Source: CAZNSX01 sp964575845
Lineage (GTDB): Bacteria > UBA8248 > CAZNSX01
Assembly: GCA_964575845.1 (NCBI GenBank)
Contig: CAZNSX010000005.1
Span: 124,001-188,000 of the forward strand
Length of the DNA: 64,000 nt
Reading direction: 5' to 3'
The notes beneath the pieces are model-generated. The model made no database searches. It was not told the DNA's origin and saw only the letters and a list, made by a program, of their open reading frames with translations. Both the position numbers and the translations under genes were made by a program. Within the stretch, counting starts at the first letter, position 1, and every line of letters begins with the position of its first letter. Shown here piece by piece: positions 32,552 through 42,281 of this stretch.

Positions 32552-33514
32552 TCACCCCACGGGGCTTCTTTCTTCAAGGAGCTTAAGGGAAGCTTCCATA
32601 TCGGGAGGAAGCGCCGATTCAAAAGTCATGGCCTCGCCGCTCCTGGGGTGGATGAAGCGGATATAGAAGGCATGCAGTGCCTGACGGCTAAGGGGAAGGG
32701 TAGAGCGGCGGGCTCCCCCGTAGCGGCCTCCGTAAAGGGGGTCTCCCGCCACGGGGTGTCCTATGTGCCTCAAGTGTACCCGCACCTGATGGGTGCGGCC
32801 GCTCCTGAGACGAAGCTCAAGAAGGCAGTAAGCGGAAAATCTCTCCCTCACGAAAAACTCCGTCACCGCGGCCTTGCCGCCCTTTTTAAGGACGGCCATC
32901 TCCTTTCGGCGAGTGGGGTGCCGCCCCACGGGAGCATCGATTACCCCGCTTTCAGCCCTGACCCGTCCGTTCACGATGGCGAGGTAGCGGCGCTCCAGCT
33001 TCCGCTCCTTTAACTGGCGGGAGAGGCTCCTGTGGGTGAGGTCATCCTTGGCGGCCAGGAGGAGGCCTGAAGTGCCCTTATCGAGCCGGTGGACTATGCC
33101 CGGCCTCTCAACCCCTCCGATTCGCGAGAGAGCCCCACCACGGGCCAGGAGAGCGTTTACGAGAGTCCCCCTGGGATTTCCCGCTCCAGGATGAACCACC
33201 ATCCCCGCGGGTTTATCTATGACGTAAAGGAAATCATCCTCGAAGAGGATACTCAGGGGGATTTCTTCAGCGATGAGGTGAGTCGGCTCGGGAGGAGGTA
33301 GGTGAACTTTGAGTTCTTCCCCGGCCTTCAAGCGCCGGCTCACCTTGGCGGGCTTTCCCGAAAGGAGGATATTTCCCCTTTCAGTCAAGCGCTTTATCTG
33401 AGTGCGGGATAGGAAGGGCAAGCGGCGGGAGAGAAAAAGGTCGAGCCTCATCCCCTCCCATTCGCTCTCTACCTTAAGATGCCAGAGCCTTTGTGCTGTT
33501 TCTTTCCCCTTCAA
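32552..33514 (-). CDS. RluA-family 23S rRNA pseudouridine synthase (RluD type)
   Basis: A 320-residue enzyme with an N-terminal S4 RNA-binding domain (RLDLFLSRRLPFLSRTQIKRL) and the RluA catalytic domain; the active-site Asp lies in HRLDKGTSG, with RSGRTHQVRVHLRHIGHP downstream. The S4 domain and sequence favour RluD (23S helix 69), but assignment of the target is inferred. The start is TTG 33514 with GGAGG five bases upstream. It overlaps lspA by 41 bp, a pairing often seen in bacteria. Confidence 0.93.
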   Translation of the reverse strand: MKGKETAQRLWHLKVESEWEGMRLDLFLSRRLPFLSRTQIKRLTERGNILLSGKPAKVSRRLKAGEELKVHLPPPEPTHLIAEEIPLSILFEDDFLYVIDKPAGMVVHPGAGNPRGTLVNALLARGGALSRIGGVERPGIVHRLDKGTSGLLLAAKDDLTHRSLSRQLKERKLERRYLAIVNGRVRAESGVIDAPVGRHPTRRKEMAVLKKGGKAAVTEFFVRERFSAYCLLELRLRSGRTHQVRVHLRHIGHPVAGDPLYGGRYGGARRSTLPLSRQALHAFYIRFIHPRSGEAMTFESALPPDMEASLKLLEERSPVG

Positions 33515-34010
33515 GGCCCCCTCCAGCCTGCTTGGGGGGGCGGCCCCTCAGCATATCCAGAAGGAGTAAGCCGACGCCTACACTTATGCTTGCATCGGCC
33601 AAGTTGAAGGCGGGCCAGTGGTAGCCCTTGATATATAAATCCATGAAGTCGATGACCTCGCCATAGCGAAGGCGGTCTATCAGGTTCCCCGCCCCTCCTC
33701 CGAAAACCATAGGAAGGGCAAGAAGGGGAAGGCTTCGGGAGAAAGAGAGGCCCCGGTAAACGAGGAGGATGATGAGCAGGACCAACGCCGTCACCCCTAC
33801 GAAGAAAAGGCTCGCCCAAGGTCCTCTCATTCCCGCCAAGATACCGAAGGCAGCACCAGTGTTTCGCACATAGCTTATGGAGGCGACGCCGGGAATGAGC
33901 ACTACGGACTCACCCGGCCTGAGGGAGCTATCCACGAGATACTTCAGGAGCTGATCCAGGGCCAAAAGGCTCCCAGCCAAGATAAAGAACCGACCGTAGG
34001 ATTTGCGCAA
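33474..34010 (-). CDS. lspA: Prolipoprotein signal peptidase
   Basis: An integral inner-membrane aspartyl protease that removes signal peptides from prolipoproteins. The 178-residue protein has four predicted membrane spans and the catalytic aspartate motifs GNLIDRLRYGEVIDFMD (around 109-124) and FNLADASI (Asp139). The start is TTG 34010 with AGGGG upstream, 10 bp after the ileS stop. It fits the presence of two lipobox lipoproteins in the window. Confidence 0.96.
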   Translation of the reverse strand: MRKSYGRFFILAGSLLALDQLLKYLVDSSLRPGESVVLIPGVASISYVRNTGAAFGILAGMRGPWASLFFVGVTALVLLIILLVYRGLSFSRSLPLLALPMVFGGGAGNLIDRLRYGEVIDFMDLYIKGYHWPAFNLADASISVGVGLLLLDMLRGRPPKQAGGGLEGERNSTKALAS

Positions 34011-34019
34011 AACTTCCCC

Positions 34020-36821
34020 TCAGGCCAACACCGCCGCGCAGCGGTCGCAGATTTCAGGATGTTCCTCAGAGCATCCCACCGTCTCCCGCACCGTCCAGCA
34101 GCGATCACATTTCATTCCCCTGGCTGGCTCCACCAGAACGCTTAGCCCCGGAAAGAGGGAGCTTTGATACGCGGCAGGAGGCGGGGAGTCTCCTGAAGCG
34201 ATCTCCGCCTCGGAGGTGATGAAAACCTCGGCCATGACCCTCTCATAGGGCTTGAGGGCCTTAAGGAGTTCCTTGGGGAGAAAGAGCACCACCCTGGCAT
34301 TCAGGGAGTGCCCCAGCTTCCCATCCTGGCGGTGCCGCTCAAGCGCCTTGGTAACCTCTCCCCTCACTCTCGATATCAGCTCCCAACGCTCCGCCAGCTC
34401 TTCATCAATTTTCTCCTCCCTGACCTCAGAGAAGGAAGAAAGATGTACACTTTCGGAGAGCTCGCGCTCTCGGGGCAGAAGCTGCCAGATCTCTTCAGCC
34501 GTAAAACTCAATATGGGCGCCATCAACTTAACCATGGCCAAAAGGGTCTCATAGAGAACGGTCTGTGCTGAGCGCCGCTCGGGCCCTGAAGCCGCTGACA
34601 CATAAAGCCTATCCTTTAAAACATCCAGGTAGAAGGCGCTGAGGTCAACCGAGCAGAAATTGTTGAATGCATGGTAGAACAAATGGTACTCGTGGGCTTG
34701 ATAAGCGGCCCTAACCCGGCCCACCAAGCGTTGGAGGCGGTGGAGCATAAGCCGGTCAAGCTCGGGAAGTTCGCCGTAAGGCACACTGTCCCTCTGCGGG
34801 TCAAAGTCATACAGATTTCCGATAAGGAAACGGCAGGTGTTGCGGATGCGCTTGTAAGCATCCGCCAGGCGCTCAAGAATCTCCTGAGAGATGCGCACGT
34901 CGTCGCAGTAGTTCTCCGACGCCACCCAGAGGCGGAGTATCTCGGCCCCGTACCGCTCGATGATCTCCTCTGGCGCGATGACGTTCCCTTCGGTCTTGCT
35001 CATCTTACGGCCTTCGCCATCCACCACATAGCCATGGGTCAGGACAGCCCGATAGGGGGCCTCGTCCCTGGTGCCCACACCCACCAGGAGAGAGCTATGG
35101 AACCAGCCACGGTGTTGGTCGCTTCCCTCAAGGTAGAGGTCGCAGGGCCAGGTGAGCTGCGGGTCTTTCTCCAGAACCGCTGCATGGCTCACCCCAGAGT
35201 CAAACCAAACATCCAGAATGTCCTTCTCCTTTCGGAAACGGTTTCCCCCACAGCTGGGGCAGCGAAAGCCCGGTGGAAGCAGGGCCTCGGCCTCCCGAGT
35301 GAACCAGATGTCCGAGCCCTCCTCTTCCACCAGAGAGGCCACATGCTCGGCCACCTCCTGGGTGGCCACACAGTAGCTGCAGCTCTCGCAGTGAAAGGCG
35401 GGAATGGGAACTCCCCAGACCCGCTGGCGGGAGATGCACCAATCGGGCCGGTTCTCCACCATGCCGTAGATGCGCTCCATTCCCCAGGAGGGTATCCACT
35501 TCACCTTTCTTATCTCTTGGAGAGCCTTAGTTCTGAGGCCGTTGGCCTCCATCGAGATAAACCACTGAGCCGTTGCCCGGAATATGGTCGGCTGGAGGGT
35601 GCGCCAATCGTGAGGATAATCGTGGACTATTTCCTCCGAGGCGAAAAGCGCGCCCCGCTCCTCAAGGAGGCGCACTATCAGGGGGTCTGCCTCGAAGACG
35701 GGCATTCCGCCGAAGAAATTTACCCCAGGGATGAACCGACCGTCATCATCCACGGGGCTATAGGTCTCAAGGCCATACCTCTGCCCCGACTCATAGTCCT
35801 CCCTCCCGTGGCCCGGCGCCGTATGGACGCAGCCCGTGCCCTGACCGAGGGTGACGTAGTCGGCCAGTATGAGGAGGGAGTCCCTCTCCTCAAAAGGATG
35901 GTGAGCCCTCAGACCTTCGAGAACCCCGCCCTTGAAGCGGGCGATCACCTTCCAGGACTCAACCCCACCCTTCGCCATCACCTCTTCCAGGAGGGCTTCG
36001 GCCAGGATGAAGACTTCCTCCCGCACCTCAACCGCCACGTAGTCGTACTCTGGATGGAAGGCTATGGCCAGGTTTGCCGGAAGGGTCCAGGGAGTTGTGG
36101 TCCAGATGAGGACCGAGACCTTTTTCTCCTCAGCCATCCCCCTGAGCTCAGGGACCCGCTCCCCGAGACCCTCACTGACCGGGAAGCAAACGTAAATGGA
36201 CGGGGACCTGATTTCCTGATAAACCACCTCGGCTTCAGCAAGGGCCGTGCGATAGGTGGGGCACCAGTGGACAGGCTTAAGGCCCCGGTAGACGGCTCCT
36301 CTTCCCATGAATTTGCCCACCTCGCGCACAATGGTGGCTTCATAATCATTGCTCATGGTCAGATAGGGCCGGTCCCAATCGCCCAAAACCCCGAGCCGCT
36401 TGAATTCCTCCTTCTGCACCTCCACATACTCGGCCGCATACTCCCGGCAGAGGCGGCGCCTTTCCTGGGGAAGGAGGTTCTTTTTCTCCGGACCCAAGTT
36501 CTTATCCACCTGGTGCTCGATGGGAAGGCCATGGCAGTCCCACCCCGGGAGGTAAGCCGCGTCATAGCCCTCCATTGTCTTTACCTTCACCACGAAGTCC
36601 TTGAGGATCTTGTTCAGGGCGTGGCCCATGTGAAGGTGGCCATTGGCATAAGGGGGGCCGTCGTGGAGGATGTACTTAGGCCTTCCGGCCGCGCGCTCCC
36701 GTATCTTCCGGTAGAGATTCAACTCCTCCCAAAACGCCAGTAGCTTGGGCTCGGTCTTGGGAAGGTCGGCCTTCTGGCGAAGCAGTGGCTTTGGAAGGTT
36801 TAAGGTTTCCTTGTAATCCAT
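34020..36821 (-). CDS. ileS: Isoleucyl-tRNA synthetase
   Basis: A 933-residue class I synthetase. The HIGH-type motif GHLHMGHALNK (near 61), the CP1 editing domain (GRPTYRTALAEAE-like region and a TAPGHGREDY motif), KMSKTEGN and a C-terminal zinc finger (CDRCWTVRE and CDRC near the end) are present. The zinc-finger form is the bacterial type. ATG 36821. Upstream is trpS at a 22-bp gap; downstream lspA and rluD-type genes form a run. No T-box was seen in front of it. Confidence 0.98.
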   Translation of the reverse strand: MDYKETLNLPKPLLRQKADLPKTEPKLLAFWEELNLYRKIRERAAGRPKYILHDGPPYANGHLHMGHALNKILKDFVVKVKTMEGYDAAYLPGWDCHGLPIEHQVDKNLGPEKKNLLPQERRRLCREYAAEYVEVQKEEFKRLGVLGDWDRPYLTMSNDYEATIVREVGKFMGRGAVYRGLKPVHWCPTYRTALAEAEVVYQEIRSPSIYVCFPVSEGLGERVPELRGMAEEKKVSVLIWTTTPWTLPANLAIAFHPEYDYVAVEVREEVFILAEALLEEVMAKGGVESWKVIARFKGGVLEGLRAHHPFEERDSLLILADYVTLGQGTGCVHTAPGHGREDYESGQRYGLETYSPVDDDGRFIPGVNFFGGMPVFEADPLIVRLLEERGALFASEEIVHDYPHDWRTLQPTIFRATAQWFISMEANGLRTKALQEIRKVKWIPSWGMERIYGMVENRPDWCISRQRVWGVPIPAFHCESCSYCVATQEVAEHVASLVEEEGSDIWFTREAEALLPPGFRCPSCGGNRFRKEKDILDVWFDSGVSHAAVLEKDPQLTWPCDLYLEGSDQHRGWFHSSLLVGVGTRDEAPYRAVLTHGYVVDGEGRKMSKTEGNVIAPEEIIERYGAEILRLWVASENYCDDVRISQEILERLADAYKRIRNTCRFLIGNLYDFDPQRDSVPYGELPELDRLMLHRLQRLVGRVRAAYQAHEYHLFYHAFNNFCSVDLSAFYLDVLKDRLYVSAASGPERRSAQTVLYETLLAMVKLMAPILSFTAEEIWQLLPRERELSESVHLSSFSEVREEKIDEELAERWELISRVRGEVTKALERHRQDGKLGHSLNARVVLFLPKELLKALKPYERVMAEVFITSEAEIASGDSPPPAAYQSSLFPGLSVLVEPARGMKCDRCWTVRETVGCSEEHPEICDRCAAVLA

Positions 36822-36843
36822 AACACCCCGGGGAACTTCATTC

Positions 36844-37875
36844 TCAGAGCTTCATTGCTTCTTTAACCCGATGGAGGGTCTCGGCGGCTACCTTCTGCGC
36901 TTTGCGGCTCCCCTCGTGCAAGATTTCTCTCACCTCTTCAGGTTTCTCCTCAAGCTCCCTCCGCCTCCGATGAAGGGGCTCCAAGACCTTCATGAGGTTT
37001 TTCAACAAGAGGTTCTTGCAATCCACGCAGCCTATGCCCGCAGTCTGGCACTCCCTGTGGACCATGGCTACATCTTCGGCGGAAGAGAAGACCTGATGGT
37101 AGGCATAGACATTGCTTTTTTCGGGGGTCCCTGGGTCGTGGCGCCGCACACGCGCAGGGTCCGTGACAGTCTCACGAACCTTCTCGGCCACCACCTCCGG
37201 GGGGTCGGATAGGTAGATGGCGTTATTGTAGCTCTTGCTCATTTTCCGGCCATCGACGCCAGGGAGCACGGGCACTTCTGTGAGCTTCGGTGCCGGCTCG
37301 GGGAAGACCTTTCCGTAGAGGTGGTTGAAGCGCCGGGCCACCTCCCGCGTGAGCTCGATGTGCGCCACCTGGTCAGCGCCCACAGGTACCCAGTGCGCTC
37401 TATAGATGAGGATGTCCGCCGCCTGAAGCATGGGATAGCCCAGAAATCCGTAGGTGGCCAGATCCCTGTGGGCGAGCTCCTGCTGCATCTCCTTATAGGA
37501 GGGCACCCGCTCAAGCCAAGACAGGGGAGTTATCATCGAGAGAAGGAGGTGGAGCTCCGCATGCTCGGGCACCAGGGACTGGATGAAAAGGGTGCTCCTC
37601 TCCGGGTCGAGCCCGGCCGCAAGCCAGTCCATAGCCATCTCGGTGACGTTTCGGCGGATTTCTGTGGTATCGGCGTAGTCGGTGGTGAGGGCATGCCAGT
37701 CGGCCACAAAGTAAAAGCACTCGTGCTCGCGTTGAAGCTCCACCCAGTGGCGCAATGCCCCCACCCAATTGCCCAGGTGAAGCTTCCCCGAGGGCCGCAT
37801 GCCACTGAGAACTCGACCTCCTCTTTCGGGCTGGTCTGTGTGGTAATCCTCGACGCGAACGCCCTGTTGGGTCAT
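36844..37875 (-). CDS. trpS: Tryptophanyl-tRNA synthetase
   Basis: A 343-residue class I synthetase with the HIGH-like SGKLHLGNWVGAL motif, the KMSKSYNN loop (GRKMSKSYNNAIYL), the tryptophan-binding DxxxxxHxxL region (VADWHALTTDY) and the AADILIYRAHWVPVGADQ segment. ATG 37875. A Cys-rich part near residues 280-295 (GIGCVDCKNL) recalls a [4Fe-4S]- or zinc-type extension seen in some bacterial TrpRS; this is inference. It lies between an M50 protease gene and ileS. Confidence 0.97.
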   Translation of the reverse strand: MTQQGVRVEDYHTDQPERGGRVLSGMRPSGKLHLGNWVGALRHWVELQREHECFYFVADWHALTTDYADTTEIRRNVTEMAMDWLAAGLDPERSTLFIQSLVPEHAELHLLLSMITPLSWLERVPSYKEMQQELAHRDLATYGFLGYPMLQAADILIYRAHWVPVGADQVAHIELTREVARRFNHLYGKVFPEPAPKLTEVPVLPGVDGRKMSKSYNNAIYLSDPPEVVAEKVRETVTDPARVRRHDPGTPEKSNVYAYHQVFSSAEDVAMVHRECQTAGIGCVDCKNLLLKNLMKVLEPLHRRRRELEEKPEEVREILHEGSRKAQKVAAETLHRVKEAMKL

Positions 37876-37894
37876 CTAGTCTCTTGGTCCCCCT

Positions 37895-38533
37895 TCAACT
37901 CACCCCTCCCAGGGTGAAGACAAGTGTTGCCAGAACCATGTACATAGGCCTCAGGATGGTATCCAGGGCTCCCACAACGAGAAGGCCGATTATGAGGTAA
38001 AAGCCATAGGGTTCGATCCGGCTGTAGCTCAGAGCCAGTCCCCGTGGCAGAAGGCCCGTCAGGATGCGTCCTCCATCCAGGGGCGGAATGGGTATCAAAT
38101 TGAAAGCAGCCAGAATGAGATTTATCTGGAGGCTGAACCTTATCATGAGAGGGATGGGGGAAAGGAAGCCCCAACCCCTGAGCCCCATACTTCGTAAAAC
38201 TACGAGGCTCAAGAAGGCCAAGAGGAGATTCATAACCGGCCCCGCCAGGGCCACCCACATCATCCCTCTCCGGGGATTCTCAAAGTTGGCCGGGCTCACC
38301 GGCACAGGCTTTGCCCACCCGATGCCAAAGCCCTGGAGCATGCTGAATATGAACACAAAAAGCCCCAGAGGGTCCAGGTGCTTGAGGGGATTGATGGTCA
38401 GCCGACCGAGCATCCTGGCCGTGGGGTCGCCCAACCTTTCGGCAACCCAGCCGTGAGCGACCTCATGAAGGGTTATGGCCAAGAGCATGGCGGGCAGAGC
38501 CACGATCACTGACTGCACGGCGTTCACGTTCAA
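37895..38533 (-). CDS. Site-2 protease family (M50) intramembrane metalloprotease
   Basis: A 212-residue polytopic protein with the zinc motif HEVAHG (HExxH type) in the first transmembrane segment and the third ligand in IPPLDGGRIL near the C-terminus. It has no PDZ domain and no RseP-type extension, so it belongs to the short S2P group found beside trpS in many bacteria. Its substrate is unknown. The start is TTG 38533, though a nearby GTG two codons on is possible. A weak Shine-Dalgarno sequence precedes it. Confidence 0.9.
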   Translation of the reverse strand: MNVNAVQSVIVALPAMLLAITLHEVAHGWVAERLGDPTARMLGRLTINPLKHLDPLGLFVFIFSMLQGFGIGWAKPVPVSPANFENPRRGMMWVALAGPVMNLLLAFLSLVVLRSMGLRGWGFLSPIPLMIRFSLQINLILAAFNLIPIPPLDGGRILTGLLPRGLALSYSRIEPYGFYLIIGLLVVGALDTILRPMYMVLATLVFTLGGVS

Positions 38534-38656
38534 ATAAAAATCTCTCTCCGTCTGACAATAGATACGGGGCGGCTCTTCGCCGCCCGCAAGCCCAAGGCCA
38601 GCGCGTGACCGGCCTCTTTTTGTGAAACGCTCTTATCTTTTTAAACTAGTTGATAT

Positions 38657-39955
38657 TCAGCCTTTTGTCAACTTTTTCAGCTTTGAGCGGATGAAGCGCA
38701 GTTCCCCCTGGCGGCCCCTCCTAACCTCGCCATCCATCAGGACCTGCCTGAGCTCGGTCAGAAGCTTCTTGTAGAGGGGACCGGGCTCAAGGCCAAGCTC
38801 TCGGAGGTCATTGCCCGAGATGGTGGGAGCAATCTTTCTGACTCTCCCCCAGTAGTCCTTCAGGTATCTCCTGCCCTTCCTCTCCGGGGAGAGGGCCAAA
38901 GCCAACGCCTGGGCCTCTGGCCTCAGGCCTTCCAGGAGGCTGTAAAGAGTGCTAGACCCAAGGGTACCCCTCTCGCGGAAGGCCTTTGCCGCCCGCCTTG
39001 CTCCCTCGATGGACCCCCTGAGCTCTGAGAGGGCTCTTCCCATGAGGGCAAGGCGACGTCCTGCCGCTTCCAGCTCCTCCGGGGAAAGCCCGATGAAGAG
39101 GGCCATCCGATAAAGGCATCCCTTGTCTAGCACGAAGCCAAAACCCTGACGGCCAAACCATCTCAGGGCTTTCCCCGCCCCAATGAAAAGGGCCTCCGCC
39201 GAGCTTCCCGCCCGGAGCGAGGGGTGAATGACGCCGAGAAGACCCCGTTCCTCCAACCACTTGATGCAGAGGAAGGGCTTTTCCTCTTGGAGCAGGAGAT
39301 TTAACTCAGCCGCAAGGCGGGTTCCCGAAAGATGCTCAAAGAGGCCCCTCTTCCGCACTTCCCTTATCATCTCTCTATCGGCTCGGGAGAGCCTATAGCC
39401 GAACCTAACTTCAAAGCGCACAGCCCGGAAGGCTCTCGTCGGGTCATCCCGGTAACTCTTCCTGTGGAGCGCTCTCACCCTGCCCGCCCGGAGGTCGCGT
39501 CGACCTCCAAAGGGGTCAACGAGCTCACCCGCTCTGGGGCCATTGAGAGCGATGGCCATGGCGTTTATGGTGAAGTCGCGCCTCCCGAGGTCTTCGCCAA
39601 TTGTGCCGGGCACGACCGAAGGGAGAGCCGCTGGCTTCGGGTAGCTCTCGGTACGGGCTGTGGCCAGGTCCACCTTAACTCCCCCTTCCAGGGTCAGTGA
39701 GGCCGTACCGAACGTGGGATGCGTGAGGAGCCTGCAAGGTAGGGCTGAGGCCATAGCTCGAGCCAGTCTTATGCCATCCCCCTCAACCACGATGTCCAGG
39801 TCAAAATTCGGCAGGCCCAAAAGAAAGTCCCGTACCACCCCTCCCACGAGATAAACCCTCATGCCCAGGCGGTCGGCCAGACGGGGAAGGGTCTCCAGGG
39901 CCTCTCTCAAAGGCCGCGGCCCTTTCCGCCCCAATTGAAGATGATTCTTAGCCAT
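38657..39955 (-). CDS. tRNA nucleotidyltransferase (CCA-adding type)
   Basis: A 432-residue class II nucleotidyltransferase. The catalytic GG and DxD motifs are visible as LVGGVVRDFLLG and DLDIVVEGDG, followed by the template-like RRDFTINAMA and the basic motif RAFRAVRFEVRFG. It may be the full CCA enzyme or an A-adding/CC-adding type; sequence alone does not decide. Both tRNAs in the window encode their own CCA, so the enzyme may serve repair. ATG 39955. It is divergent from nfeD. Confidence 0.93.
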   Translation of the reverse strand: MAKNHLQLGRKGPRPLREALETLPRLADRLGMRVYLVGGVVRDFLLGLPNFDLDIVVEGDGIRLARAMASALPCRLLTHPTFGTASLTLEGGVKVDLATARTESYPKPAALPSVVPGTIGEDLGRRDFTINAMAIALNGPRAGELVDPFGGRRDLRAGRVRALHRKSYRDDPTRAFRAVRFEVRFGYRLSRADREMIREVRKRGLFEHLSGTRLAAELNLLLQEEKPFLCIKWLEERGLLGVIHPSLRAGSSAEALFIGAGKALRWFGRQGFGFVLDKGCLYRMALFIGLSPEELEAAGRRLALMGRALSELRGSIEGARRAAKAFRERGTLGSSTLYSLLEGLRPEAQALALALSPERKGRRYLKDYWGRVRKIAPTISGNDLRELGLEPGPLYKKLLTELRQVLMDGEVRRGRQGELRFIRSKLKKLTKG

Positions 39956-40168
39956 TTAGCCCCTCACGCTTCTTTTCTCATACCTCCCGGCAAGAGCTAG
40001 AAAAAGAAAGGAGGCGAAGCTTCGAGCACAATAATGATATACTTTTGAGATAGGAGGTTCATCCCTGGCCCTTTGGGCCTCAAGCTGGTTTCCTTCTTCT
40101 ATTACCACACCGTAAGAGTTCTATTATGATAAAATATAAGAATCAACAGTCCCTTCGGGGGATTTGCC
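39956..40168. other. Divergent intergenic region between tRNA nucleotidyltransferase and nfeD
   Basis: About 210 bp holding the 5' ends of two divergent genes. A GGCCC-TTT-GGGCC hairpin and, on the plus strand, an AT-rich TATTATGATAAAAT near 40122-40135 are visible. The latter could be a -10 region for nfeD, but no good -35 is seen. Confidence 0.35.
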
Positions 40169-41500
40169 ATGAACCATTCCCTTAAGAAAAAATCACCCAA
40201 GCTCATAAAGCCCCTCGCCTATCTTTTGTGCCTGGGCCTGGCTGTTGGTTTCCTTTTGGGTCAGAGCTCTGGCGCCCTTAAAGACCCCATACTTCTAATC
40301 GACGTAGACGGTGTCATAAACCCGGCCACGGCCGAACAGATCCTCAAGGGGCTGGAGAAAGCCAGGACGTTGAATGCACAGGCCGTCATTATCCGCCTGG
40401 ACACTCCGGGGGGCCTGGATGCCTCGATGCGCACCATCATAAAGGAGATGCTGGGCTCTCCCATCCCCATCATCGTCTTCGTGGGCCCCGGTGGCTCCAG
40501 GGCCGCCTCGGCCGGAACCTTCATAACCCTCGCGGCCCATGTGGCGGCCATGGCACCCGGCACCAACATAGGGGCAGCCAGTCCCGTGGCCATAGGCGGC
40601 GCCAAGATGGATGAGACCATGGCCAAGAAGATAAAGAATGATGCCGCCGCCTACATCAAGTCCATCGCACGGAAGCGGGGCCGCAATGCCGATTGGGCTG
40701 AGAAGGCCGTGAGGGAGAGCGTATCCATATCCGAGACGGAGGCCGTAAAGGAAAATGTGGTGGATCTTGTGGCAGTGGATGTGAAAGCTCTTCTGCTGGC
40801 CCTGGATGGCCGCACCATAACCACCAGCGCAGGGGAGGTAAGGCTGGATACCCGGGGAGCTGAGCTCGTCACCTTCCATCCCAGCTACCGTCATCAATTT
40901 CTTGCCCTCCTGAGCAACCCTAACGTGGCCTATCTCCTTATGCTCCTCGGCTTCTGGGGCCTTTTCTTTGAGCTGAGCAACCCGGGCACGATCTTGCCCG
41001 GCATCATAGGTGGCATCTGTCTTCTGCTCAGCTTCTATGCCCTTCAGATCATGCCCATCAACTGGGCAGGCCTTCTCCTCATCCTTCTGGCCCTTGTGCT
41101 TTTCCTTTTGGAGATAAAGGTGCCAAGCTTCGGCGCCCTCACCATAGGGGGGACCATTTCCTTCATCCTGGGCTCGGTGATGCTCATCGACCGGCCCGAG
41201 CCCTATTTGAGGATCTCCCTTAAGCTCATCATCCCCGCAGCCCTGGCCACGGCAGGCTTTTTCAGCTTCCTCGTGGGCATGGTGATAAGGGCACACCTTA
41301 AGCCACCCGTCTCGGGGCGGGAGGGGCTCATGAGCGAGCTGGGTGTGATGGAAACCGTAACGCCCACGGGACTCGAAGGCAAGGTCTTCGTGCGGGGGGA
41401 ACTCTGGGATGGCAAAAGCCAGGAACCCCTCAAGAAAGGCGACTCGGTCCGGGTTGTGGGCATAGAGGGCCTGAAGCTCACTGTTAAGAAGGAGGAATGA
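40169..41500 (+). CDS. nfeD: NfeD-family membrane-bound serine protease
   Basis: A 443-residue protein: N-terminal signal peptide, a ClpP-like protease domain (40-250) with DTPGGLDASM and the nucleophile Ser114 in SRAASAGTFI, and a lysine near 154-156 that fits the Ser-Lys dyad of the archaeal homologue; then four or five membrane spans, then a C-terminal OB-fold NfeD domain (GLEGKVFVRGELWDG). The partner SPFH gene overlaps its last bases (ATGA), which is the classic NfeD-stomatin operon. The pair acts in membrane protein quality control. Confidence 0.95.
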   Translation: MNHSLKKKSPKLIKPLAYLLCLGLAVGFLLGQSSGALKDPILLIDVDGVINPATAEQILKGLEKARTLNAQAVIIRLDTPGGLDASMRTIIKEMLGSPIPIIVFVGPGGSRAASAGTFITLAAHVAAMAPGTNIGAASPVAIGGAKMDETMAKKIKNDAAAYIKSIARKRGRNADWAEKAVRESVSISETEAVKENVVDLVAVDVKALLLALDGRTITTSAGEVRLDTRGAELVTFHPSYRHQFLALLSNPNVAYLLMLLGFWGLFFELSNPGTILPGIIGGICLLLSFYALQIMPINWAGLLLILLALVLFLLEIKVPSFGALTIGGTISFILGSVMLIDRPEPYLRISLKLIIPAALATAGFFSFLVGMVIRAHLKPPVSGREGLMSELGVMETVTPTGLEGKVFVRGELWDGKSQEPLKKGDSVRVVGIEGLKLTVKKEE

Positions 41501-42276
41501 ACGTGGCTGCAGCAATAACTATCATTATTCTGCTTCTAATCTTTCTCATGAGCGCCATTCGGATTCTTAAGGAATATGAGCGCGGGGTCATCCTGCGCTT
41601 GGGGCGCTTCCACAAAACCAAGGGGCCTGGGATCATAATCGTGTGGCCCATCATTGATAAGATGTTCCGCATAAGCCTGAGGGTAATCACCCACGATGTG
41701 CCCCCCCAGGATATCATCAGCCGGGATAACGTGTCGGTCAAGGTGAACGCGGTGGTCTTCTACCGTGTCTTCGACCCCCAGAAGGCTGTCATCGAAGTGG
41801 AAAACTACATGTACGCCACCTCGCAGCTCGCGCAGACAACCATGCGGAGCGTCCTTGGCCAGGCGGAGCTGGATGAGCTCCTCTCCGCACGGGACAAGAT
41901 AAACCAGCACCTGCAGACCCTACTGGATAAGGCCACAGACGCCTGGGGCATCAAGGTCACCAATGTGGAAGTGAAACACGTGGATCTCCCGGATGAGATG
42001 AAGCGGGCCATGGCCAAACAGGCCGAAGCCGAGAGGGAGCGCCGGGCCAAGGTGATCAATGCGGAGGGTGAGCTCCAGGCGGCCACAAAGCTCTTGGATG
42101 CGGCCAATATCATGAGCAAGGAGCCCATCTCCGTGCAGCTCAGGTTCCTCCAGACCCTGAGGGAGGTTTCGGCGGAGAATAATTCCACCACCATATTCCC
42201 CGTTCCCATAGACCTCTTCCGCCCCTTCATCAGGCTGATGGATAGGGTGCGCACGGCAACTGGGGAAGAGAGCTGA
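41497..42276 (+). CDS. SPFH-domain stomatin/slipin-like protein
   Basis: A 259-residue membrane-anchored SPFH protein: one N-terminal transmembrane helix, then the prohibitin-like SPFH domain (RILKEYERGVILRLGRF, DVPPQDIISRDNVSV), and a coiled coil rich in Glu/Ala/Arg (AMAKQAEAERERRAKVI). Its ATG overlaps the nfeD TGA by 4 bp, so it is co-translated with the protease that cleaves such proteins. It probably forms a large oligomer in the inner membrane. Confidence 0.96.
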   Translation: MNVAAAITIIILLLIFLMSAIRILKEYERGVILRLGRFHKTKGPGIIIVWPIIDKMFRISLRVITHDVPPQDIISRDNVSVKVNAVVFYRVFDPQKAVIEVENYMYATSQLAQTTMRSVLGQAELDELLSARDKINQHLQTLLDKATDAWGIKVTNVEVKHVDLPDEMKRAMAKQAEAERERRAKVINAEGELQAATKLLDAANIMSKEPISVQLRFLQTLREVSAENNSTTIFPVPIDLFRPFIRLMDRVRTATGEES

Positions 42277-42281
42277 GGACG

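Noticed and set aside
34671..36743. Long open frame on the plus strand across ileS
   Set aside because: It lies antisense to ileS, whose motifs (HIGH, KMSKT, C-terminal zinc finger) are unambiguous. The antisense translation has no recognisable domain; it is open because of high GC codons.
36822..36843. T-box regulator before ileS
   Set aside because: Only 22 bp separate trpS and ileS, which cannot hold a T-box.
40295..41515. Minus-strand open frame across nfeD
   Set aside because: Antisense to NfeD, whose protease, membrane and OB-fold parts are clear.
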